Assembly (NCBI GenBank): GCA_003139975.1
Contig: PLHN01000212.1
Span: 1 to 5,796, forward strand
Reading direction: 5' to 3'
DNA: 5,796 nucleotides
Source: Acidobacteriaceae bacterium
Lineage (GTDB): Bacteria; Acidobacteriota; Terriglobia; Terriglobales; Acidobacteriaceae
Shown here: positions 1-5,312 of the stretch, piece by piece
Numbering within the stretch: position 1 is the stretch's first letter
Layout: each line of letters starts with the position of its first letter
Program-made: the position numbers and the translations under genes
The notes under the pieces: generated by a model
The model's input: only the letters and a program-made list of their open reading frames with translations
Told to the model about the DNA's origin: nothing
The model's database searches: none

Positions 1-1350
1 GATTTGCTCGAATCGGTCGAAGAAGGCGTCTCCAAGCGCCGTTTCGCCGATGTCATTTGTCTCGAAGTCAACGAAGCCATGCCCGCGGAAGTCCTCGACA
101 TCCTCCTCAAGAACCTCGAGCTCGAACGCGACGACGTCTACAAAATGAAAGGCCCGCTGGCGCTCGTTCGCCTCAAGCATCTGCTTTCCATCGACCGCCC
201 CGATCTCAAAGATAAGGCATTCGTCCCGAGCCTGGCCCCCGCGCTGCAACCGCAAGATGAAGGCGAAGACATTTTCACCGCGATTCGTCGTCAGGACATT
301 CTCCTGCACCACCCCTTCGATTCCTTCCAGCCCGTTGTCGCGTTCCTGCAGCAGGCGGCCCGCGATCCTGCTGTGCTCGCCATCAAGATCACTCTCTATC
401 GCGTCGGCCGCAACGCGCCCGTGGTCGAGGCCTTGCTCGATGCCATCGATAACGGCAAACAGGTCGCAGTCCTGGTCGAGCTGAAGGCGCGGTTCGACGA
501 AGAGAGCAATATCGAATGGGCCCGCCGCTTGGAGCGTGAAGGCGTCCACGTTGTCTACGGCCTGATGAACCTCAAAGTGCATTGCAAAGCCGCGCTCGTA
601 GTCCGTCAGGAGAAAGACCGTATCCGCCGCTACGTCCATCTGTCCACCGGAAACTACAACACCGTCACCGCGCAGCTCTATACCGATATCGGTCTGCTCA
701 CCTGCGACAAAGCCATCGGCGAGGACTGCACCGACCTCTTCAACTACCTCACCGGCTACTCTGCCAAGAACGAATATCGAAAATTGTTCGTGGCCCCCGT
801 CAATCTCCGCGATCAGTTGGAGCAGTTAATCCGCCGCGAAATCGCGCACCAGAGGAATACGGGCCGCGGCCATCTCATCTTCAAGATGAATGCCCTGGTC
901 GACCGCCGCGTAATCCAGTTGCTCTATGAGGCGTCGCAGGCCGGAGTGCAGGTCGACTTGCTGGTGCGCGGCATCTGCTGCCTGCGCCCCGGCGTTCCCA
1001 ATATCAGTGAGAACATTCGTGTGACCAGCATCGTGGGCCGATTCCTCGAGCACAGCCGCATTTTCTATTTCCATAATGCCGGCAAGGAGGAAGTTTATCT
1101 AGGCAGTGCCGACATGATGCCCCGCAACCTGAATCGGCGAGTCGAACTGGCTTTCCCGGTGGAAGATCCCAAACTGGTGCGCTATTTGCGCGACGAAGTG
1201 CTGGCCACCTATCTTTCCGAGGTCGTCAAAGCCCGCCACATGAATGCCGACGGCACCTATTCCCGCGATTCCCGCTACACGAGTCGCCGCGAAATGAACA
1301 GCCAGGAGTGGTTCATCAAGCAATCGTCAAAACGGGCATCGTCATCCTAG
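1..1350 (+). CDS. ppk1: Polyphosphate kinase 1 (Ppk1), 5'-truncated by the window edge
   Basis: Ppk1 reversibly transfers the gamma-phosphate of ATP to inorganic polyphosphate through a phosphohistidine intermediate, usually at the inner membrane face. The frame is open from base 1 and 449 codons are present. The family is usually near 690-720 residues, so about 240 N-terminal residues lie outside the window. Visible landmarks, numbered from the first codon in the window: the stretch HHPFDSFQPV; the LKVHCKAALVV motif with His194, matching the autophosphorylated histidine (E. coli His435); STGNYN about 25 residues later; and EHSRIFYF with His351, matching the second catalytic histidine (E. coli His592). 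The spacing of the two histidines is 157 residues, the same as in E. coli. The SADMMPRNLNRRVE motif and the C-terminal NSQEWF stretch also fit, so the visible part looks intact and active. It ends at TAG 1348-1350. No following gene is close enough to suggest an operon. Identity is very secure. Confidence 0.97.
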   Translation, partial: DLLESVEEGVSKRRFADVICLEVNEAMPAEVLDILLKNLELERDDVYKMKGPLALVRLKHLLSIDRPDLKDKAFVPSLAPALQPQDEGEDIFTAIRRQDILLHHPFDSFQPVVAFLQQAARDPAVLAIKITLYRVGRNAPVVEALLDAIDNGKQVAVLVELKARFDEESNIEWARRLEREGVHVVYGLMNLKVHCKAALVVRQEKDRIRRYVHLSTGNYNTVTAQLYTDIGLLTCDKAIGEDCTDLFNYLTGYSAKNEYRKLFVAPVNLRDQLEQLIRREIAHQRNTGRGHLIFKMNALVDRRVIQLLYEASQAGVQVDLLVRGICCLRPGVPNISENIRVTSIVGRFLEHSRIFYFHNAGKEEVYLGSADMMPRNLNRRVELAFPVEDPKLVRYLRDEVLATYLSEVVKARHMNADGTYSRDSRYTSRREMNSQEWFIKQSSKRASSS

Positions 1351-1389
1351 GGTTCCGCAGACGCAGCCCTGGGGGGCGGACTAAGTTAG

Positions 1390-1409
1390 CCCCGCCCTTC
1401 AGCGCGGGG
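1390..1409. repeat. GC-rich palindrome (REP-like), stem CCCCGC/GCGGGG
   Basis: CCCCGC (1390-1395) pairs perfectly with GCGGGG (1404-1409) around the 8-base loop CCTTCAGC. The following bases are TAAAGTGGG with no T-run, which argues against an intrinsic terminator. An alternative stem is possible between GGGCGG (1374-1379) and CCGCCC (1392-1397). From memory, the CCCGCCCTTCAG core resembles dispersed intergenic repeats of Acidobacteriota; membership of such a family is an inference. Confidence 0.5.
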
Positions 1410-1431
1410 TAAAGTGGGAGAACCAACTCAA

Positions 1432-1444
1432 GTCCCGGAGGGAC
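1432..1444. repeat. Short palindrome GTCCC-GGA-GGGAC (REP-like)
   Basis: GTCCC (1432-1436) and GGGAC (1440-1444) form a perfect 5-bp stem with a GGA loop, 22 bases after the preceding palindrome. Units of the form AAGTCCC-loop-GGGACG are, as I recall, common between genes in Acidobacteriota and related phyla. With the palindrome at 1390-1409 it probably forms one composite repeat unit. No function is evident. Confidence 0.5.
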
Positions 1445-1482
1445 GATCCTGTTCTCACACTACGCTTCAGACGCCGCCGTAA

Positions 1483-1502
1483 TCGCATTGCTTTGAATGC
1501 GA
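1483..1502. repeat. 7-bp inverted repeat in the leader of the exported protein gene
   Basis: TCGCATT (1483-1489) is perfectly complementary to AATGCGA (1496-1502) with a 6-base loop, GCTTTG. The half-site CGCATT recurs in direct orientation at about 1540, just after a run of six A. It could be an operator half-site, a small RNA hairpin or chance; the sequence alone does not decide. Confidence 0.25.
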
Positions 1503-1641
1503 CATTAGCGCCGAGAGATGCACTTTCCGATCGAAAAAACGCATTTACAAAAACAGGTCTGGTTACTTTATTCCCTTGAGTCCATTGAACTTTCGTTTCA
1601 TTTTGTTCATCCGTGAGCAACTAAGTTCCCCCTCCTGTGTT

Positions 1642-1647
1642 CATAAT
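1642..1647 (+). promoter_or_regulatory. Candidate -10 box (CATAAT) for the exported protein gene
   Basis: CATAAT matches five of six positions of the sigma-70 -10 consensus and lies in an AT-rich spacer. It would place the transcription start near 1654 and leave a leader of roughly 12 bases. No convincing -35 hexamer sits 16-18 bases upstream, so this is only a candidate. Confidence 0.25.
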
Positions 1648-1665
1648 AGAGATTCAGGAATTGCT

Positions 1666-3054
1666 ATGTTTCTTGGGCCAAATAGATCGGTGGTCCGCAA
1701 GCTCAGCTTTGCTTGCTTGATGCTCCTGGCCTGCGTCTCTGCGGCGGGCGCCTCCGCCACACTGTTTCTCGAAGAGCCCTACGGAAAGATGGGGTACTTC
1801 ACGGCCACCGGTCACGCCGCCGTCTACCTGTCCGCCGTCTGCGCCGATTCGCCCATCGTCCTTCGTCGCTGCGCCCCCGGAGAAACCGGTATCGTCCTCA
1901 GCCGCTACGATGGCATTGATGGGTACGATTGGCTGGCCATTCCTCTAATTCCGTATCTCTACGCCGTAGAACGCCCGGAAGACATTCCTCTTTTCGCCGA
2001 TGCAAGAATGGTTGCCTTCCTGCGCGACCAATACCGGCGGAAATATCTCGAAGACGTAGCTCCCGACGAAGCCAACGGCGAAGCTCCCGGCGGAATCTGG
2101 TATCAACTAATCGGCTCTTCCTACGATCGCACTATCTACGGCTTCGAAATCAAAACCACGCCCGGGCAGGATGATGCGCTAATAAACAAGCTCAACTCGT
2201 CGCCCAACCGCTCGCATTTTCACCTAGCCTCCAACAACTGCGCCGACTTCGCCAAACAGATCATCGATTTCTATTACCCGAAGTCGCTGCATCGCAGTCT
2301 TATTGCCGACGTAGGCATCACCACCCCCAAGCAGATCGCGAAAATGCTCACGAGATTTGCTGTTCGCCATCCCGAAATCCAGCTTTCCCGCATGGTGATT
2401 GCGCAGGTTCCCGGCAGTATGCCGCGCAGCTCTGCCCCACACGGCGTTGTCGAGTCCTTTCTTAAATCGACGAAATACATCGTGCCGAGCGCGATCCTTA
2501 GCCCCATGTTTGCTGGCTCCGTTCTTGCCGTTTATGTAGGAACAGGTGCTGGCCGCTTTCAACCGGACCGCGATGCCAAGGTCTTCGATCCCGATGGCGG
2601 CCTTGAGCCCCCACTCTCCCGCGCAGATCGCAAGACTTATCTGCGCCAGCTAAAGAGCCTGCTCGCGGAAGCCGACTTTCCGGCGTCGGGCGAGAGTACC
2701 GACAAAGAGTGGGCGAAGCTGCAGTCAAAAGCAAAAACAGACCTCGACGGCGAGGGCGCACCGATTCTTGAAATGCGACTAGCCGGCCGCCCAGTCCGCG
2801 TCGGCGCTGCTGCCGACAATGTTCTGAATGACAGCGCCCCTCCGCAACTCGTGCGAGAAATCCTCGAGGCCCGTCTTCAGTCCGAATTGCGTCATTCCAC
2901 GCCCCGCGGCCTCTCCCGCACCGAGGTCACCCGCGACTTGAGCCTGCTCCAGCAGGCCCAGCGAGAATTGGCCAAGGAGGCCAGGGACGATTCTCCCGCG
3001 ACCGAACTCGATACGCCGGCTCTAATGCGCGCCGCTTTCGTCAACGTCCCATAA
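1666..3054 (+). CDS. Exported protein of unknown function with a possible permuted papain-like (NlpC/P60-type) domain
   Basis: I do not recognise a named family. The ATG at 1666 is chosen over an in-frame ATG at 1576 because AGGA sits 6 bases upstream (1656-1659) and a signal peptide follows directly, giving 462 residues. The signal peptide has a basic n-region (R7, R11, K12), a hydrophobic core at 13-27 and a likely signal peptidase I site after A29 or A31. LLAC with C23 is an imperfect lipobox, so a lipoprotein is possible. The mature protein has TGHAAVYLS (His50) and later SNNCADFAK (Cys192). A histidine in a G-H-x-x-hydrophobic strand before an N-C motif is the order seen in permuted NlpC/P60 relatives (LRAT, YiiX, DUF4105). 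If so, these are catalytic residues of a hydrolase or acyltransferase in the periplasm or outer envelope. Residues 271-295 are hydrophobic and could be a membrane segment. The C-terminal third is charged and helical. The gene stands alone. Exported location is fairly sure; the fold is inferred. Confidence 0.85.
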   Translation: MFLGPNRSVVRKLSFACLMLLACVSAAGASATLFLEEPYGKMGYFTATGHAAVYLSAVCADSPIVLRRCAPGETGIVLSRYDGIDGYDWLAIPLIPYLYAVERPEDIPLFADARMVAFLRDQYRRKYLEDVAPDEANGEAPGGIWYQLIGSSYDRTIYGFEIKTTPGQDDALINKLNSSPNRSHFHLASNNCADFAKQIIDFYYPKSLHRSLIADVGITTPKQIAKMLTRFAVRHPEIQLSRMVIAQVPGSMPRSSAPHGVVESFLKSTKYIVPSAILSPMFAGSVLAVYVGTGAGRFQPDRDAKVFDPDGGLEPPLSRADRKTYLRQLKSLLAEADFPASGESTDKEWAKLQSKAKTDLDGEGAPILEMRLAGRPVRVGAAADNVLNDSAPPQLVREILEARLQSELRHSTPRGLSRTEVTRDLSLLQQAQRELAKEARDDSPATELDTPALMRAAFVNVP

Positions 3055-3115
3055 TTTCATTCGGACGATTCCGCGACCCCGCAAGATGCTTAAGAGCCGC
3101 GAAGCCGCGTGAGAA

Positions 3116-3129
3116 CGCCGTCCACGGCG
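3116..3129. terminator. Weak hairpin, possible terminator of the exported protein gene
   Basis: CGCCG (3116-3120) pairs with CGGCG (3125-3129) around the loop TCCA. It lies about 60 bases after the stop codon at 3054. The nearest T-rich run (from about 3152) is too distant for a classical intrinsic terminator, so confidence is low. Confidence 0.15.
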
Positions 3130-3177
3130 CGAGAGCCTGCGGGCAAACGCGTCTTTCGATTTTGTTTTGGAGGGGTA

Positions 3178-3207
3178 CGGCTTCAAGCCGCACCGTAGGC
3201 TTTAGCC
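3178..3207. repeat. Paired palindrome unit CGGCTTCAAGCCG + GGCTTTAGCC
   Basis: CGGCTTCAAGCCG (3178-3190) is a perfect palindrome around one central C. Seven bases later comes GGCTTTAGCC (3198-3207), a second palindrome with the stem GGCT/AGCC. The pair recalls the 'cggcttcaagccg...ggctttagccg' repeats I associate with Acidobacteriota spacers. It is seen once here, so its repeat status rests on that recollection. Confidence 0.5.
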
Positions 3208-3372
3208 GGAACGGGACATCTCGCCACGTAGACGACTTTTTCCGCACGCTGGCGAGCCGTGGGTGCAAGTGGGAAACGATCAAGCCCCGCGCGGCGCGAG
3301 ACGAGCTTTCACTCACACTTTAGAGGCTGGACGTCGTGTACTCCTTTGGTATCTTTGCCCCGGCTCGAGTCG

Positions 3373-3378
3373 TATAAT
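3373..3378 (+). promoter_or_regulatory. Perfect -10 box (TATAAT) directly before a start codon
   Basis: TATAAT ends nine bases before the ATG at 3388. A standard 6-base gap puts the transcription start at A3385, leaving a leader of about three bases, so the mRNA would be practically leaderless. No -35 hexamer is visible at a 15-19 base spacing, and no Shine-Dalgarno sequence lies between the box and the ATG. Both fit the -10-only arrangement of leaderless genes in several bacterial phyla. Confidence 0.5.
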
Positions 3379-3387
3379 TGTGTCATC

Positions 3388-3633
3388 ATGAGCATTGTTG
3401 AATCTCTTTCTGTTGTCGATATCTGCGCCCGCGTCAAAAATCTAGGCTATACGGTTTCGAAGAGGGTGCGGCTTTACGGAGAAGAACTTGAAGTCGTTTC
3501 GGACCCATTTCCAGAAGCCGATGGCATCGCGGTTCAGGTCAAAAGTAGAAAAAATCCTACGGTCCGGAAAATGCGTATTCCCGCGACTGTTCTCCAAAGC
3601 GTGAAAGGCAGAAAGCCAGCGAAAGTAGCCTAA
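3388..3633 (+). CDS. Small basic protein of unknown function (81 aa), probably leaderless
   Basis: I do not recognise this protein. It has 81 residues, is rich in Lys and Arg, and has no signal peptide or membrane segment, so it should be cytoplasmic. The N-terminus (VDICARVKNLGYTVSKRVRL) reads as a helix followed by strands. The middle has an acidic-hydrophobic stretch (GEELEVVSDPFPEADG), followed by the alternating basic segment VQVKSRKNPTVRKMRIP and a basic tail, KGRKPAKVA. A nucleic-acid-binding or small beta-rich adaptor role is conceivable, but nothing here proves it. The start at 3388 is preferred over an upstream in-frame GTG at 3259: the longer version would add 43 residues of non-protein-like sequence containing the TATAAT box. 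GC content of about 50% is somewhat below that of the flanking genes. It appears to be monocistronic, with 251 bases to the next gene. Confidence 0.7.
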   Translation: MSIVESLSVVDICARVKNLGYTVSKRVRLYGEELEVVSDPFPEADGIAVQVKSRKNPTVRKMRIPATVLQSVKGRKPAKVA

Positions 3634-3654
3634 CCCCTTCTCCAGAGACTGAAA

Positions 3655-3678
3655 TCGCCAAGCTCTCCAGATCGGCGA
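3655..3678. terminator. Weak hairpin after the 81-aa gene
   Basis: TCGCC (3655-3659) pairs with GGCGA (3674-3678) across a 14-base loop, about 20 bases past the stop codon. A TTATTTT stretch follows at about 3690-3696. The long loop and the 11-base gap before the T-run make this a weak terminator candidate only. Confidence 0.2.
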
Positions 3679-3722
3679 GCAGGGAAGCCTTATTTTCCGC
3701 AACCCGTGCCCCTCGTAGCCTG

Positions 3723-3742
3723 CCCTGAGCGAAGTCGAAGGG
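3723..3742. repeat. Widespread intergenic palindrome (CCCTGAGCGAAGTCGAAGGG type)
   Basis: The 20-base element has CCCT/AGGG ends closing an imperfect inner part, and GGGTACCC (3740-3747) abuts it. On the reverse strand it reads CCTTCGACTTCGCTCAGG, a short repeat that, from general experience, recurs in many genomes of Acidobacteriota, Chloroflexi and others. When wrongly translated it gives a PFDFAQGR-like peptide, and that peptide is what the spurious reverse frame here encodes. One copy is present in this window. Confidence 0.6.
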
Positions 3743-3811
3743 TACCCCTGTGGTTAAAGGCTTTGTTGGCGCCGAATAGGAGACACTAGATTGCGAACGG
3801 CCTAACCAGGC

Positions 3812-3851
3812 CCGATCATGATGTATCTTTATCAGCGAGAGAATTGATCGG
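3812..3851. promoter_or_regulatory. Inverted repeat CCGATCA/TGATCGG upstream of the kinase-RapZ fusion gene
   Basis: CCGATCA (3812-3818) and TGATCGG (3845-3851) are perfect 7-bp complements separated by 26 bases, and the second arm ends 33 bases before the ATG at 3885. The element could be an operator with spaced half-sites or the stem of a leader RNA. Low-quality promoter-like hexamers lie nearby (TTGCGA at 3791-3796, TATCTT at 3824-3829). Function is not shown by the sequence. Confidence 0.25.
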
Positions 3852-3884
3852 CGGCCCTGCCGCATCGGACTCGCCTGCGTATTC

Positions 3885-5312
3885 ATGGACGCTCTTCAAC
3901 AACTATTTCAGCAGCACTTCCGCGTGCCGGCGGACCGTGTCCAGCCCCTACAAGGCCAGCTCAGCGGCTCCGGCCGCAAGATCATTCGCCTCTCGAACGG
4001 GGCACTGAGCGCCATCGGCATCCTCTATGACGTGCGCGAAGAGAACGTAGCTTTTCTGGAATTCTCCCGTCATTTCCACCGCCACCGTCTCCCGGTCCCC
4101 GAAATCTACGGCGAACAACTGAGCCACGGCGCATACTTAGAGCAAGACCTAGGAGACACAACCCTCTTCGAATTTCTCTCCAGAAACCGCTCCGGCGCTG
4201 AAATCGCCGCGCCTGCCCTCGAAGCCTACCAACAGGTGGTTGGCATCTTACCGCGTTTCCAGGTCGAAGCCGGACGCGATCTTAATTACAAGGTTTGCTA
4301 TCCCAGAGCCAGTTTCGACCGCCAGTCGATTGCCTGGGACCTCAATTACTTCAAGTACTACTTCCTTCGCCTCGCCGGCATCCCCTTCAACGAGCAGGCT
4401 CTCGAAGACGATTTCTCCCGCCTCACCAAATTCCTGCTTAGCGCAGCCCGCGATTACTTTCTCTATCGCGATTTTCAGTCGCGCAACATCATGTTGCCGG
4501 AAGGCAATCCCCACTTCCTCGATTATCAGGGAGGCCGCAAAGGTGCCCTGCAATACGATATCGCCTCACTTCTCTACGACGCCAAGGCCGATCTCCCGCC
4601 CCAAGTCCGCCAGCAACTCTTAGATCGCTATCTCGACAGCCTCGCGAATTTCGTCACGCTCGATCGCGCCGAGTTTATGCGCTATTACTACGCCTACGTC
4701 TACGTGCGCATCCTCCAGGCCCTGGGAGCCTATGGATTCCGCGGCTTCTACGAACGCAAGACGCACTTCCTGCAAAGCGTCCCCTACGCGCTCCGCAACA
4801 TTCGCTGGCTTCTTCACAACGTCGAATTGCCCATCGCGCTGCCTACTCTTACCGAAGCCTTCCGCAACATGGTCGCCTCCGAAAAGCTGCAAGGCGTAGC
4901 CTCCGCCGCGGGCCAGCTCACAGTCCGCGTCAACAGCTTCTCCTTCCACCGAGGCCTGCCCACCGACGAAACCGGCAACGGCGGCGGCTTCATCTTCGAT
5001 GGCCGCAGCCTCCCCAATCCCGGCCGCGAAGACCGTTTCAAGCCCCTAACCGGCAAAGATGCACCCGTCATCGAATATCTTGATCAGCAGGAAAGCGTCC
5101 GCCAGTTTCTCGCCAGCGTCATCGCCTTAGTCGATTCCAGCATAGCCAACTATCAAAGCCGCGGCTTCAGGCACCTGCTGGTCTCTTTCGGTTGCACCGG
5201 GGGCCAGCACCGTTCCGTGTATCTAGCCGAGCAACTAGCCAAACATCTGCGGAACTCGAACGGAGTAGAAGTGATCCTCCACCATCGCGAACTAGAGAAG
5301 CAGACCGCATGA
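3885..5312 (+). CDS. AmgK-like sugar kinase (APH fold) fused to a RapZ C-terminal domain
   Basis: A 475-residue cytoplasmic two-domain protein. Residues about 1-330 form an aminoglycoside-phosphotransferase-type kinase: GSGRKIIRL in the N-lobe, LEQDLGDTTLFEFL in the hinge region, the catalytic loop YRDFQSRNIM with Asp196 and Asn201, and the metal-binding FLDYQGG with Asp213. In AmgK this fold phosphorylates the anomeric hydroxyl of MurNAc/GlcNAc in cell-wall recycling. Residues about 345-473 match the RapZ C-terminal domain: FSFHRGLPTD, FDGRSLPNPG, LTGKD, GCTGGQHRSVYLAEQL (436-451) and the HHRELEKQ tail. In E. coli RapZ this domain binds GlcN6P and the GlmY/GlmZ sRNAs; the Walker-type NTPase domain of RapZ is absent here. 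The ATG at 3885 suits the family N-terminus, but no Shine-Dalgarno sequence precedes it. The stop overlaps the start of the MurU-like gene, implying translational coupling and a shared pathway. The exact substrate (MurNAc, GlcNAc or another sugar) and any RNA binding are inferences. Confidence 0.92.
   Translation: MDALQQLFQQHFRVPADRVQPLQGQLSGSGRKIIRLSNGALSAIGILYDVREENVAFLEFSRHFHRHRLPVPEIYGEQLSHGAYLEQDLGDTTLFEFLSRNRSGAEIAAPALEAYQQVVGILPRFQVEAGRDLNYKVCYPRASFDRQSIAWDLNYFKYYFLRLAGIPFNEQALEDDFSRLTKFLLSAARDYFLYRDFQSRNIMLPEGNPHFLDYQGGRKGALQYDIASLLYDAKADLPPQVRQQLLDRYLDSLANFVTLDRAEFMRYYYAYVYVRILQALGAYGFRGFYERKTHFLQSVPYALRNIRWLLHNVELPIALPTLTEAFRNMVASEKLQGVASAAGQLTVRVNSFSFHRGLPTDETGNGGGFIFDGRSLPNPGREDRFKPLTGKDAPVIEYLDQQESVRQFLASVIALVDSSIANYQSRGFRHLLVSFGCTGGQHRSVYLAEQLAKHLRNSNGVEVILHHRELEKQTA
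5295..5300 (+). promoter_or_regulatory. Shine-Dalgarno-like GAGAAG inside the end of the kinase gene
   Basis: GAGAAG ends eight bases before the ATG at 5309. It lies within the last codons of the upstream gene and supports 5309 as the start of the nucleotidyltransferase, with initiation helped by coupling through the ATGA overlap. Confidence 0.4.

Larger units (their letters stand above)
1351..1665. other. Gene-free spacer between ppk1 and the exported protein gene
   Basis: This 315-base spacer has no credible gene; a reverse-strand reading frame in it shows no recognisable protein character. The first third is GC-rich and holds two short palindromes (1390-1409 and 1432-1444). The remainder is clearly AT-richer, with A and T tracts around 1534-1610, and holds a 7-bp inverted repeat (1483-1502). 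It leads into a ribosome-binding site before 1666. The palindromes lack a T-run, so they are not convincing intrinsic terminators for ppk1. Confidence 0.7.
3055..3387. other. Gene-free spacer rich in short palindromes
   Basis: This 333-base spacer carries no credible gene. The reverse frame across 3041-3316 runs through repeat palindromes and looks like a translated repeat rather than a protein. Contents in order: a small hairpin CGCCG/CGGCG (3116-3129), a T-rich stretch at about 3152-3169, a paired palindrome unit (3178-3207), then a -10 box just before the next gene (3373-3378). The hairpin lies some 20 bases before the T-rich stretch, so it is a poor terminator, though it could end transcription of the preceding gene. 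Confidence 0.65.

Noticed and set aside
1390..1409. Intrinsic terminator of ppk1
   Set aside because: The hairpin is stable but is followed by TAAAGTGGG, with no T-run; kept as a repeat instead.
1399..1620. Reverse-strand frame of 73 codons in the first spacer
   Set aside because: It crosses a palindrome and an AT-rich leader, is rich in Arg and Ser without recognisable motifs, and shows no convincing start signal.
1576..1665. Upstream in-frame ATG adding 30 residues to the exported protein
   Set aside because: The ATG at 1666 has AGGA at 6 bases and directly starts a signal peptide; the longer form would put 30 unrelated residues before it.
3041..3316. Reverse-strand frame of 91 codons in the second spacer
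   Set aside because: It runs through the palindrome unit 3178-3207 and shows no domain or protein-like pattern; best explained as repeat DNA.
3259..3387. Upstream GTG start for the 81-residue protein
   Set aside because: The added stretch is not protein-like and contains the perfect TATAAT box at 3373-3378.
3791..3829. Promoter hexamers TTGCGA / GATCAT (17-base spacer) or TATCTT before the kinase gene
   Set aside because: Each matches only about four of six consensus bases, which is expected by chance in a spacer of this length.
3557..3886. Reverse-strand frame of 109 codons across the spacer before the kinase gene
   Set aside because: It overlaps the end of the 81-residue gene and its sequence includes a PFDFAQGR-type peptide, the hallmark of a translated intergenic repeat (3723-3742).
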